Below are positions 1-8,100 of a stretch of 47,519 nucleotides of DNA, piece by piece. Source of the stretch: JAGPCK01 sp041675505 (GTDB lineage: Bacteria > Bacteroidota > Bacteroidia > UKL13-3); assembly GCA_041675505.1 (NCBI GenBank), contig JBAYTR010000019.1, positions 1 to 47,519 of the forward strand. The letters are read 5' to 3'. Both the position numbers and the translations under genes were made by a program. Below the pieces are notes generated by a model that ran no database searches, was not told where the DNA came from, and was given only the letters and a program-made list of their open reading frames with translations. Numbering within the stretch: the stretch's first letter is position 1; each line of letters opens with the position of its first letter.

Positions 1-558
1 AGCTGGACCAAAAAAATCAAGCATCCTGCTGAATTTGTAAAGAAAGATCAGGAACTTGACGTAGTAGTATTGGAAGTAGATTTGGAAAACAGACGTTTGA
101 GTCTTGGACACAAGCAGATTGACGAGAATCCATGGGATACTTTCGAAACCATCTTCACTACAGGTTCAATTCACCCCGGCACTGTGTTGAAAATCGAAGA
201 TAAATCAGCTACCATCGCTTTACAGTATGGTGTAGAAGGTTATGCTCCGGTTAAACAATTGCAGAAAGCTGACGGAACAACGGGTAAAGAAGACGAAGCA
301 ATGGACTTTATGGTAACTGAGTTCAATAAAGAAAACCGCAGAATCGTTCTTTCGCACACCGCTCTTTGGAAAGAAGCTGAGAAAACTAAGTTAGAAGAAG
401 CTGACAAAGCAAAGAAAGCTGAAGAGAAAAAAGCATCAAAAACAGCCAAGAAAATTTCTACTTCAAACGAGAAATCAACCTTTGCTGAACTGGATGTACT
501 TAGCGAACTGAAATCTAAAATGGAAGGCAAATCTGAGGCTCCTTCAACCGAAGAATAA
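1..558 (+). CDS. rpsA: 30S ribosomal protein S1, C-terminal part (5' end outside window)
   Basis: The reading frame is open from base 1, so this is the last 185 codons of a longer gene. S1 binds mRNA on the small ribosomal subunit through repeated S1 (OB-fold) domains. What is visible is the end of one S1 repeat (SWTKKIKHPAEF, then RRLSLGHKQI) and one full further repeat that starts at GSIHPGTVLKI and ends at RRIVLSHTALW. A lysine/alanine/glutamate-rich tail follows, typical of Bacteroidota S1 proteins. The ATG at 70 lies inside a repeat and is not the true start. A strong intrinsic terminator follows 32 bases after the stop. The family call is firm. Confidence 0.95.
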   Translation, partial: SWTKKIKHPAEFVKKDQELDVVVLEVDLENRRLSLGHKQIDENPWDTFETIFTTGSIHPGTVLKIEDKSATIALQYGVEGYAPVKQLQKADGTTGKEDEAMDFMVTEFNKENRRIVLSHTALWKEAEKTKLEEADKAKKAEEKKASKTAKKISTSNEKSTFAELDVLSELKSKMEGKSEAPSTEE

Positions 559-590
559 ATCAGAATGAATTCCGATTTTAACATACTCTT

Positions 591-621
591 AAAAAATCCC
601 ACCACGGTGGGATTTTTTTTT
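591..621 (+). terminator. Intrinsic terminator of rpsA
   Basis: The GC-rich arms CCCAC and GTGGG are extended by an A-run before and a run of nine T after, which pair to lengthen the stem. The loop is CACG. It sits just after the rpsA stop. Its T-run also supplies the TTTG of the next gene's putative promoter. Confidence 0.9.
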
Positions 622-651
622 GCCAAATGTGCCCGTTTATTTCAATATTTG
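619..651 (+). promoter_or_regulatory. Putative Bacteroidota-type promoter of the EVE-pyrR-pyrB run
   Basis: TTTG at 619-622, a 21-nt spacer, then AATATTTG at 644-651, one mismatch from TAnnTTTG. The last G lies 5 nt before the ATG at 656, so the predicted mRNA would have almost no leader. The -33 element overlaps the T-tract of the rpsA terminator. Confidence 0.5.
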
Positions 652-655
652 AACT

Positions 656-1069
656 ATGAATTATTGGTTAGTTAAATCTGAGCCATTCAAGTACTCCTGG
701 GAGCAGTTTGTAAAAGACAAAAAGACTTTTTGGGATGGTGTACGTAATTACCAGGCCCGCAACAACCTTAGAGGAATGAAGAAAGGTGACCTTGTATTAT
801 GGTACCACAGCAACGAAGGAAAAGAAATAGTAGGCATTGCTAAAGTAGCAAAAGAACACTACCAGGACCCTACTACCGAAGACCCCAACTGGGTGGTGGT
901 TGACCTCTCCCCTTTCAAAAAGTTGAAAAATCCGGTTACACTGGAACAAATAAAAGCCGACAAACGCTTACAAAACATTGGTTTGGTAAAACAAGGCCGT
1001 TTATCTGTAATGTCCATGACGGCTGAAGAATTTGATATGATACTGGAGCTCTCGGAAAGGAAAAAGTAA
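656..1069 (+). CDS. EVE domain-containing protein (THYN1-like)
   Basis: This 137-residue protein is essentially one EVE domain, a PUA-like fold that binds modified bases in DNA or RNA. It begins with the hallmark MNYWLVKSEP and contains WDGVRNYQARNNL and GDLVLWYHSN, the conserved parts of the ligand pocket. The length fits stand-alone bacterial EVE proteins. The stop codon directly abuts the pyrR start, so the two are probably co-transcribed. The biological ligand here is unknown. EVE proteins are known readers of modified cytosine, and a C5 methyltransferase lies about 45 kb away, but nothing links the two beyond being in the same window. Confidence 0.88.
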   Translation: MNYWLVKSEPFKYSWEQFVKDKKTFWDGVRNYQARNNLRGMKKGDLVLWYHSNEGKEIVGIAKVAKEHYQDPTTEDPNWVVVDLSPFKKLKNPVTLEQIKADKRLQNIGLVKQGRLSVMSMTAEEFDMILELSERKK

Positions 1070-1621
1070 ATGAAAGAAAAAGTACTGTTAGACGCTCAAC
1101 ACATCAGCATCATCATTGATCGGTTGTGCAGGGAGTTGATTGAACACCATGATGATTTTTCACAGTCGGCCATAATTGGTTTGCAACCACGCGGCATATT
1201 GCTCTCCAGAAGAATTCATGAGCGCCTGAAACAACTACTGCCCAAATCAACCATACTTTATGGTGAACTGGACATCAGCTTTTACCGCGATGACTTCAGA
1301 CGAAGAGAAAATGTGGTGCTGCCCAGTGAAATGAAAATTGATTTCATTGTAGAAAAGAAAAAAGTGATTCTGATTGATGACGTACTGTTTACCGGCAGAA
1401 CCATTCGTGCAGCGTTAGATGCCCTTACCGCCTACGGAAGAGCCGATGTGGTGGAGTTGCTGGTACTCATAGACCGCAGATTTAGCAGGGAGTTGCCCAT
1501 TGAAGCCACCTACAGCGGGTACGATGTAGACTCCCGACTAAACGATAAAATAGTGGTTGACCTGAAAACGGCACCCGGAAAAGATGAAGTAAGATTAGTA
1601 ACACAACCCCAATCGGCATGA
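1070..1621 (+). CDS. pyrR: PyrR-type pyrimidine regulator / uracil phosphoribosyltransferase
   Basis: The 183-residue protein has a type I phosphoribosyltransferase fold. The PRPP-binding loop VILIDDVLFTGRTIRAAL is at about residues 99-116, and IIGLQPRGILLSRRI forms the PPi loop region. In Firmicutes PyrR binds pyr mRNA in response to UMP and also makes UMP from uracil. Here it directly precedes pyrB and overlaps it by 4 bases (ATGA), which signals translational coupling. I see no clear pyr-type antiterminator structure upstream, so an attenuation role is not supported by this window. Only the enzyme and family call is firm. Confidence 0.9.
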   Translation: MKEKVLLDAQHISIIIDRLCRELIEHHDDFSQSAIIGLQPRGILLSRRIHERLKQLLPKSTILYGELDISFYRDDFRRRENVVLPSEMKIDFIVEKKKVILIDDVLFTGRTIRAALDALTAYGRADVVELLVLIDRRFSRELPIEATYSGYDVDSRLNDKIVVDLKTAPGKDEVRLVTQPQSA

Positions 1622-2541
1622 GTAAATTAAGTTCGCGTCACCTCACAGGCATTAAAGATATCAGCAAGCAGGATATTCAACTCATCTTTGAAACTGCTGA
1701 TAATTTTAAAGCCGTTTTAAACCGCCCCATCAAAAAAGTTCCTTCCCTGCGAGACATTACCATTGCCAATATTTTTTTCGAAAACTCCACACGCACCCGT
1801 ATTTCTTTTGAGCTGGCACAAAGAAGACTTTCTGCCGATGTCATCAATTTTTCCTCCTCAGCCTCCTCTGTCTCTAAAGGAGAAACACTGATTGATACCG
1901 TAAAAAACATCCTGTCCATGAAGGTGGATATGGTGGTGATGCGTCATCCTGCTCCCGGAGCCTGTAAATTCTTAGAACAGCACATTGATGCACAAATAGT
2001 GAATGCCGGAGATGGTACACATGAACACCCCACACAGGCCTTACTGGATGCCTACTCCATCAGAGAAAAACTGGGCGATGTAAAAGGCAAAAAAGTAGTG
2101 ATTGTAGGAGACATTCTCCATTCCCGCGTAGCTTTATCGAACATATTCTGTCTGCAAAAGCTGGGTGCTGAAGTGATGGTATGCGGCCCCACAACACTTA
2201 TACCTAAACACATACACGAGTTGGGTGTAAAAGTAGAACACAACCTACTTAAAGCATTGGAATGGTGCGATGTGGCGAATATGCTGCGCATTCAACTCGA
2301 GCGTCAGGACATTAAATACTTCCCCAGTTTACGGGAGTACTCCATGATGTACGGAGTGAATAAAAATTTGCTGGATGCATTGGACAAAAAGATAACCATT
2401 ATGCACCCCGGCCCAATTAACCGAGGCGTGGAGATTACCAGTGATGTGGCTGATTCAGATCAATCCATTATACTGCAACAGGTGGAAAATGGTGTAGCCA
2501 TACGCATGGCCGTGATGTATCTGCTGGCTTCTCAGGGCTAA
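1618..2541 (+). CDS. pyrB: Aspartate carbamoyltransferase catalytic chain
   Basis: PyrB condenses carbamoyl phosphate with aspartate, the committed step of pyrimidine synthesis in the cytoplasm. The 307-residue length is normal for the catalytic chain. The carbamoyl-phosphate site FENSTRTR is at residues 54-61. MRHPAPGACKFL, HEHPTQALLDAYSI and the C-terminal HPGPINRGVEI are all conserved substrate-binding motifs. The gene overlaps pyrR by 4 bases. No pyrI regulatory chain gene is next to it; a membrane glycosyltransferase gene follows after 4 bases. Confidence 0.96.
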   Translation: MSKLSSRHLTGIKDISKQDIQLIFETADNFKAVLNRPIKKVPSLRDITIANIFFENSTRTRISFELAQRRLSADVINFSSSASSVSKGETLIDTVKNILSMKVDMVVMRHPAPGACKFLEQHIDAQIVNAGDGTHEHPTQALLDAYSIREKLGDVKGKKVVIVGDILHSRVALSNIFCLQKLGAEVMVCGPTTLIPKHIHELGVKVEHNLLKALEWCDVANMLRIQLERQDIKYFPSLREYSMMYGVNKNLLDALDKKITIMHPGPINRGVEITSDVADSDQSIILQQVENGVAIRMAVMYLLASQG

Positions 2542-2545
2542 CAAC

Positions 2546-4009
2546 ATGCATTCGATGTGGTCGAATAAGTGGTTCTCTTACATTGTTATTCTCGTTTTTT
2601 TTGTTGCCCAATTTCCATTTATTGATGCTGATGCAGATATGCATCTTTCACACAGTCGTGGTGCCTGGACAGACGAGGGACTCTACACTTTACAAATACG
2701 AAATTGGCTGAATACAAGTATCTGGAACATGAGCGAAACCGATGCATTTTTAAGAGCTCCGTTTTTTAACGCCATACTACTCCCCTGCTTTTGGATATTC
2801 GGTACAAGTTGGCTAGCAGCCCGCTTCACTATTCTGCTTCTGGTAGTGGTTACTTGCTTAACAGTTACTCAACACCGATTATTGGAAAAACTCACAGGTC
2901 CATTATTGCTTTGCTTGTTATTTAATCCTGTGGTATTTCATTACAGTCACTTGGCCATGACTGAAATTCCTGCTACTTGTTTTTTGCTCATGGGCTTAAC
3001 CTTTTTCCATAAGAGTATTCAAAAACAAAAACTGTCATCCGCTTTGGTGGCCAATGCATTTCTGGTAATGGCTGTATTCACAAAAATATCATTTGTGTAT
3101 GTGATGGGAATTTTGCCGGTAGTGTGCAGCATACTTTATTTTACCTTACCTCAGCAACGCTCCTTTTTAAAGAATATGTGCATGTTATCCATTGCAGCGG
3201 GATTCTTAACTGCTCTGTTGTTTTACTTTGCATGGTACTTACCTCATCAAACATTTTTAAACAAAATATTTACCATTCAAAGCGAATTGAAATTCGACAA
3301 TAACCTGCACGATTTATGGCAACGAATCACCATGTCTCATCAGGTATTCAAACAAGATACTTTTATAGGATACAATGTGTACTTGTTTTACGTGAATGTA
3401 GTGTTGACAGCAGTTTGGCTGGTGTTAATGATTAAGAGAAAACTTACTCCCCATAACCTTCCGCTTGTACTTTTTTGCCTCGTGTGGCTGGCATTTGAGT
3501 TGTTAAAATTGGTGAATGTGTACTTACCCAGTCGTTACCTCATCAGTACCATAGTTGTTAATATGCTGCTGTTTGGGGTGCTTTGCAAAGAGCTACAACC
3601 CGTTAATCAACTACACAGGCTCACGTTTGCAGGTAGTATTGTTGTGCTGTTTGGTATAGGAGTGTACCATTATATCCGGTCATTTTCTGAACGGAGCTTT
3701 CAAATCAAAACAGCAAACGAATATTTTGCGCAAACCCTGAACAAAAACAATGCAACCGTTGTGGGCAATTGGGCTTCGGTTTGTTGCTGGAAAAGCAGAG
3801 CGTATAGTCGCTACTGCGTTAACAATTATGGCAATCAGCAGGAATTACTTCACCACCCGAAACCTCAGCTCATTTTAAGTGAGGCGGAGGAGGAAGATTC
3901 TGAAGGAGCTTTTAAATCGGTGGGATATGACCTGAAAACGCATGCCGATTCTGTAATAACCTTTAAAATTGCGAATTGGCAAATATACGGCTATTGGATT
4001 AGCCACTAA
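2546..4009 (+). CDS. GT39-like polytopic membrane glycosyltransferase (putative)
   Basis: The 487-residue protein has a first hydrophobic segment near residues 9-27, then an acidic loop with AWTDEGLYTLQIRNWLNTS. That pattern (an acidic first loop with D/E before Y) matches the GT39/ArnT-PMT clan of polyprenol-phosphate-sugar-dependent transferases. About ten further hydrophobic helices follow, with a hydrophilic C-terminal domain from about residue 390. That domain contains a WASVCCWKSRAYSRYC cysteine cluster. It starts 4 bases after pyrB, so it is probably read from the same transcript although its role is unrelated. Donor and acceptor are unknown. The clan call rests on overall topology and the first loop. 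Confidence 0.6.
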   Translation: MHSMWSNKWFSYIVILVFFVAQFPFIDADADMHLSHSRGAWTDEGLYTLQIRNWLNTSIWNMSETDAFLRAPFFNAILLPCFWIFGTSWLAARFTILLLVVVTCLTVTQHRLLEKLTGPLLLCLLFNPVVFHYSHLAMTEIPATCFLLMGLTFFHKSIQKQKLSSALVANAFLVMAVFTKISFVYVMGILPVVCSILYFTLPQQRSFLKNMCMLSIAAGFLTALLFYFAWYLPHQTFLNKIFTIQSELKFDNNLHDLWQRITMSHQVFKQDTFIGYNVYLFYVNVVLTAVWLVLMIKRKLTPHNLPLVLFCLVWLAFELLKLVNVYLPSRYLISTIVVNMLLFGVLCKELQPVNQLHRLTFAGSIVVLFGIGVYHYIRSFSERSFQIKTANEYFAQTLNKNNATVVGNWASVCCWKSRAYSRYCVNNYGNQQELLHHPKPQLILSEAEEEDSEGAFKSVGYDLKTHADSVITFKIANWQIYGYWISH

Positions 4010-4022
4010 GCCAGCCATTTCT

Positions 4023-4030
4023 TATCTTCG
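4023..4030 (+). promoter_or_regulatory. Putative -7 box of trpS (TATCTTCG)
   Basis: TATCTTCG is one base from TAnnTTTG and ends 7 nt before the trpS ATG. The same octamer precedes the DUF1653 gene at 32440. No TTTG is seen at the -33 position. Confidence 0.4.
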
Positions 4031-4036
4031 CAGCAA

Positions 4037-5047
4037 ATGAGTGAACCGAAAGAAATAGTCGTAAGCGGTATACGACCTACCGGAAATTTACATCTGGGCA
4101 ACTACCTTGGGGCTGTTACCAATTTTGTAAAAATGCAATACGAATATGATTGCTACTTCTTTATTGCTGATTACCATTCGCTCACCACACACCCTGACCC
4201 GAAAGATTTACAAAGCAATGTAAAGCAGGTTTTGGCAGAATACATTGCCTGCGGAATTAATCCCGAGGCTTGTACCATATATATTCAAAGTGATTTAACC
4301 CAAATACCTGAGTTGTACATGCTGCTCAACATGCACGCTTATTTGGGAGAACTGGAACGTGTGGCTTCTTTCAAAGAAAAAGCCCGCACACAACCCAATA
4401 ACATCAATGCCGGTTTGCTGACTTACCCGGTATTAATGGCAGCTGACATTATCATTCATAAAGCAGCTAAAGTACCCGTTGGAAAAGACCAGGAACAACA
4501 CCTGGAAATGGCCCGCACCTTTGGCAATCGTTTTAACCGCATATACAACACAGCTATTTTCCCTGAACCCCATGCCTTCAATTACGGTAGCCAATTGGTA
4601 AAAGTTCCCGGTTTACAAGGCGGTGGTAAAATGAGCAAAAGTGATGGAGACAACAATGTGGTGAACCTGATTGATACCCCCGAACAGATTCGTAAAAAAG
4701 TATTAAAAGCGGTAACTGATGCAGGCCCTACCGAAATGAACAGCACACCGGCTCCCGCGGTTCAAAATCTGTTCGATTTGATGAAACTGGTTTCTGCTCC
4801 TGATACATTAAAACACTTCACACAAACCCATGCCGATTGCAGCATTCGCTACGGTGACATGAAAAAACAACTGGCAGAAGACATGATTAACTTCCTTACC
4901 CCTGTAAGAGAGAAAATTTCAAGCATACGGGAGAATGATGACCTGCTGAACAAAATTGCCCTTGAAGGTGCTGAAAAAGCCCGTGCAAACGCAGAAATCA
5001 CTATGCAACAGGTAAGAACAGCTATCGGACTGCGAGCGACACGCTAA
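4037..5047 (+). CDS. trpS: Tryptophan-tRNA ligase
   Basis: TrpS charges tRNA-Trp with tryptophan using ATP. The 336-residue length is standard for the bacterial class I enzyme. The HIGH-type signature lies in PTGNLHLGNY (residues 14-23) and the KMSKS loop is exact at residues 198-202. AAKVPVGKDQEQHLEMAR is the conserved core between them. The 27-base gap to the preceding gene holds a TATCTTCG box, so it probably has its own promoter. The reading frame is intact. Confidence 0.97.
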   Translation: MSEPKEIVVSGIRPTGNLHLGNYLGAVTNFVKMQYEYDCYFFIADYHSLTTHPDPKDLQSNVKQVLAEYIACGINPEACTIYIQSDLTQIPELYMLLNMHAYLGELERVASFKEKARTQPNNINAGLLTYPVLMAADIIIHKAAKVPVGKDQEQHLEMARTFGNRFNRIYNTAIFPEPHAFNYGSQLVKVPGLQGGGKMSKSDGDNNVVNLIDTPEQIRKKVLKAVTDAGPTEMNSTPAPAVQNLFDLMKLVSAPDTLKHFTQTHADCSIRYGDMKKQLAEDMINFLTPVREKISSIRENDDLLNKIALEGAEKARANAEITMQQVRTAIGLRATR

Positions 5048-5110
5048 GTATTTATACACAAAAACGTATTTCATTTTTCATTTTCAGTTTAAACTTTTTT
5101 ATTTGTTCTT

Positions 5111-5725
5111 ATGCACATAGCCATAGCCGGAAATATCGGATCAGGAAAAACCACACTAACTTCCCTTTTAGCCAAACACTACGGATGGGAACCTCATTAC
5201 GAAGATGTTGAAGACAACCCTTATATCAGCGACTTCTATGAGGATATGCAACGTTGGTCATTCAACCTGCAGATTTATTTTCTGAACAGCCGTTTCAGTA
5301 CGGTTACCAAAATAAGAGAAGGTAAAAAAACGATTATTCAGGACCGCACAATTTATGAAGATGCTTACATCTTTGCTCCCAACCTGCATGCTATGGGCTT
5401 AATGAGCACCCGCGATTTTGATAACTACACCCGCTTGTTTGAACTGATGAATAAGTTTATCAAAGGTCCTGATTTATTGATTTACCTGCGCGCTTCCATT
5501 CCTACACTGGTCAACAACATTCAAAAACGCGGAAGAGATTACGAAGACTCTATTCGATTAGATTACCTGAGACGTTTGAACGAACGTTATGAGGCCTGGA
5601 TTTCTACCTACAAAAAAGGCAAGCTGCTCATTATTGATATTGATAACATCAACTTTGCTGAAAAGCCTGAAGATTTGGGCGAGGTAATCAACAAAATTGA
5701 AGCAGAAATAAATGGTCTCTTTTGA
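5111..5725 (+). CDS. Deoxynucleoside kinase
   Basis: This is a 204-residue member of the deoxynucleoside kinase (dNK/dGK) family, which phosphorylates deoxyribonucleosides for dNTP salvage. The P-loop GNIGSGKTT is at residues 7-15. The substrate-binding region EDVEDNPYISDFYEDMQRWSF follows, with the family's DRTIYEDAYIFA motif near residues 74-85 and the arginine-rich lid KRGRDYEDSI near 138. Substrate preference (dA/dG against dC/T) cannot be read from sequence alone. It overlaps the next gene by 14 bases. Confidence 0.9.
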   Translation: MHIAIAGNIGSGKTTLTSLLAKHYGWEPHYEDVEDNPYISDFYEDMQRWSFNLQIYFLNSRFSTVTKIREGKKTIIQDRTIYEDAYIFAPNLHAMGLMSTRDFDNYTRLFELMNKFIKGPDLLIYLRASIPTLVNNIQKRGRDYEDSIRLDYLRRLNERYEAWISTYKKGKLLIIDIDNINFAEKPEDLGEVINKIEAEINGLF

Positions 5726-6215
5726 TCAGTATATACTGCTACCGGCTACCGAAGAACACATAGAAGGCATTACGTCCATTTACAATGATGCCATTGAAAA
5801 CGGAATAGCCACCTTTGATACTGAACAAAAATCTTTAAACAACAGACGGGAGTGGCTGCAACAACATGGCCCTAAATATCCTGTGTGGGTTGCTTTAGCA
5901 TGTACTGAAGTGGCCGGATGGGCCTCGCTATCCAGATGGAGCGATAGATGTGCCTACGATAACACTGCGGAGATATCTGTATACATTCATCCGGAACATC
6001 AGGGAAAAGGTTTGGGTAAACAACTGATGAAGGCCGTATTGGAACAAGGAAAGCAGCATGGCCTGCACACCGTTTTATCGCGTATTACAGAGGGTAACGA
6101 CAAGAGCATTTACCTGCATCAGGAACTAGGATTTAATCTGGTTGGCGTACTGAAAGAAGTAGGCACCAAGTTTGGCAGAACACTGGATGTAACCATGATG
6201 CAAAAAATGCTTTAG
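5712..6215 (+). CDS. GNAT N-acetyltransferase, phosphinothricin acetyltransferase-like
   Basis: The 167-residue protein matches the PAT/MddA branch of the GNAT superfamily, which acetylates the amino group of amino-acid analogues such as phosphinothricin or methionine sulfoximine. YNDAIENGIATFDTE near the N-terminus and VAGWASLSRWSDRCAYDNTA are typical of this branch. The acetyl-CoA loop is HQGKGLGKQLM near residues 96-106. The start at 5712 lies inside the kinase gene; the 14-base overlap suggests coupling. The true substrate is unknown. Confidence 0.85.
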   Translation: MVSFDQYILLPATEEHIEGITSIYNDAIENGIATFDTEQKSLNNRREWLQQHGPKYPVWVALACTEVAGWASLSRWSDRCAYDNTAEISVYIHPEHQGKGLGKQLMKAVLEQGKQHGLHTVLSRITEGNDKSIYLHQELGFNLVGVLKEVGTKFGRTLDVTMMQKML

Positions 6216-6253
6216 ATGCTTTTTTAAAACGTTCCTGAAAAACGGCATCTAAA
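6211..6253. repeat. Inverted repeat spanning the GNAT stop codon
   Basis: TTTAGATGC at 6211-6219 is the exact reverse complement of GCATCTAAA at 6245-6253. The left arm contains the GNAT stop codon. No T-run follows on the + strand, so it is not a standard terminator. It could act as an mRNA 3'-end stabilising hairpin. Confidence 0.5.
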
Positions 6254-6258
6254 AAACA

Positions 6259-6290
6259 TTTGCGACTTTACCTGCATTCACTTAACTTTG
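6259..6290 (+). promoter_or_regulatory. Bacteroidota-type promoter of the caspase-FISUMP gene
   Basis: TTTG at 6259-6262, a 20-nt spacer and TAACTTTG at 6283-6290 match the -33/-7 consensus exactly. Transcription would begin near 6296, leaving a short leader before the ATG at 6310. Confidence 0.75.
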
Positions 6291-6309
6291 GTTTACTAAA
6301 CTCTACCTA

Positions 6310-8100
6310 ATGAGAATATTTTTACCAATATTACTCTTTCTTTCACTTAGCATATTTTCTTACGGGCAACAAAGAGGCTTCACTCCTGTTTTGGTAAAAA
6401 TGGGAGCATCTGCAGGTACGCTTTATGAACAGAGCCACGCTTTAGTGATAGGCATAAGTGACTACAGCAACGGCTGGCCCGACCTGCCCGGAGTTAAAAA
6501 TGACATTGATGCCGTAAAGACTACATTTGAATTGCACGGCTTTAATGTGGTAACCAAAGAGAACCTCTCTAAGGAACAAATGGATGAAGCATTTTCTGAA
6601 TTTATCAGTCAATACGGACAGGTAGAAAACGCACGACTGGTTATTTATTTTGCCGGCCATGGTCATACCATAAAAACTTCTTACGGTGATAAACTGGGCT
6701 ATATTGTTCCCGCCAATGCACCTAATCCCAACCAAAATCCTGCAGCATTTCAGAAAGCTGCCTTAGAAATGGCACAAATTGAAATATATGCCAAACGCAT
6801 TCAATCCAAACATGTGCTGTTTTTGTTTGACGCCTGCTTTTCAGGCAACCTGTTTGCCATATCAAGGTCAGTACCTGAAGCCATTTCGTATAAAACATCC
6901 ATGCCGGTAAGACAATTCATTACCAGCGGAGACGAAAATGAAACTGTGCCCGATAAAAGTATCTTTAAGCAACAATTGGTAATGGCGCTTACATCCAAAT
7001 TTGCCGATGCCAACAATGACGGCTATTTAACAGGAACCGAGTTGGGCGAATACCTTTTTAATAACGTAGTAAACTACAGCTACAACACACAGCATCCGCA
7101 GTATGGTAAAATAAGGCATCCGCAATTGGACAAAGGAGACTTTGTTTTCAGTATTTCGGAAACCACACAAAAAGAAGTAAGTGAAAAACCCACTACTCCC
7201 GATCAGACCTACAAATCTCCTCCGATGAGGCCTACCCTTCCTCCGGCTCAAACAGCCAATCCGACTATGGACTTAAAGCCTGCTTCTGCATTAAAGATAG
7301 GCAACGTAGAATCGTTGGGCGGATACGGTACATTGGAGATAAATTCTGAAATAGGCGGAGACTTAATTATTGACGGACAAAAGGTAGGAACGTTGGTAGC
7401 TAATACCAAGGTTCCTGTATCGGGCATGACGCCAGGTTTGCATAGCATTGAAATAAGAGGAAAACAATACTGGCTGTATAATGCTACCGTATCAAAAGAC
7501 CAAACAACTTCGGTGTATGCAAAGGCAAAACTCCCTGCATCACAAACCATAACGCCTAAAGTCCCCGTACAAACACCAACCAAGCAACTGGAAGACAAAA
7601 ATACTTTCATTGACAAGCGTGATAACAAGAAATATAAGTTCGCACTAATTGGTGAGCAAACCTGGATGGCACAAAACCTCAATTATGAAACGGAGGAAGG
7701 AAGTTCATGCTATGAAGACAGCGCAATAAACTGTCAGAAATTCGGGCGGATATATGACTTCAACAATGCTTTGGAAGCTTGCCCTGAGGGGTGGCATTTG
7801 CCTACAGCAGAAGAATGGGATGCCTTGCTTCTTGAATCGGGCGGCTACAAAGGCTCCAATGATGCAGCCTTTTGGTCACTAACGGAAGCAACCACCAACA
7901 GCCTGCAAATTCAACTCACCGGATGGAGAGACCGCACAGGTATTTATGACTTTATGGAATTTGAAACCATGTTTTGGAGCAGTTCTGAATTAAACTCCAA
8001 CTATGCGTGGAATGCCTACTTTGATGGCCGAAATAACGATGCACTCATCACCAACACCAAAAAAACTTTCGGGTTGTATGTGCGTTGTGTAAAGGATTAA
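6310..8100 (+). CDS. Secreted caspase-like peptidase (C14) with PEGA-like and FISUMP domains
   Basis: This 596-residue protein starts with a signal peptide ending near SYGQ (residue 19). Residues about 42-285 form a caspase/metacaspase-like domain. HALVIGISDY starts the fold; the catalytic His is H117 in YFAGHGH and the catalytic Cys is C176 in DACFSG. Residues 233-244 (DANNDGYLTGTE) fit a canonical EF-hand calcium loop. A proline/threonine-rich linker (about 286-325) leads to a PEGA-like beta domain (about 338-405), then a FISUMP domain (about 430-596). The FISUMP part has WMAQNLNYETEEG, CPEGWHLPTAEEW, FWSSSE and YVRCVKD. It is monocistronic with its own promoter and ends 4 bases into the convergent kdsA stop. 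It is probably exported to the periplasm or surface. The substrate is unknown. Confidence 0.88.
   Translation: MRIFLPILLFLSLSIFSYGQQRGFTPVLVKMGASAGTLYEQSHALVIGISDYSNGWPDLPGVKNDIDAVKTTFELHGFNVVTKENLSKEQMDEAFSEFISQYGQVENARLVIYFAGHGHTIKTSYGDKLGYIVPANAPNPNQNPAAFQKAALEMAQIEIYAKRIQSKHVLFLFDACFSGNLFAISRSVPEAISYKTSMPVRQFITSGDENETVPDKSIFKQQLVMALTSKFADANNDGYLTGTELGEYLFNNVVNYSYNTQHPQYGKIRHPQLDKGDFVFSISETTQKEVSEKPTTPDQTYKSPPMRPTLPPAQTANPTMDLKPASALKIGNVESLGGYGTLEINSEIGGDLIIDGQKVGTLVANTKVPVSGMTPGLHSIEIRGKQYWLYNATVSKDQTTSVYAKAKLPASQTITPKVPVQTPTKQLEDKNTFIDKRDNKKYKFALIGEQTWMAQNLNYETEEGSSCYEDSAINCQKFGRIYDFNNALEACPEGWHLPTAEEWDALLLESGGYKGSNDAAFWSLTEATTNSLQIQLTGWRDRTGIYDFMEFETMFWSSSELNSNYAWNAYFDGRNNDALITNTKKTFGLYVRCVKD

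Noticed and set aside
1..1070. PyrR-responsive attenuator ahead of the pyr genes
   Set aside because: The only terminator lies before the EVE gene and belongs to rpsA; no alternative antiterminator structure was seen.
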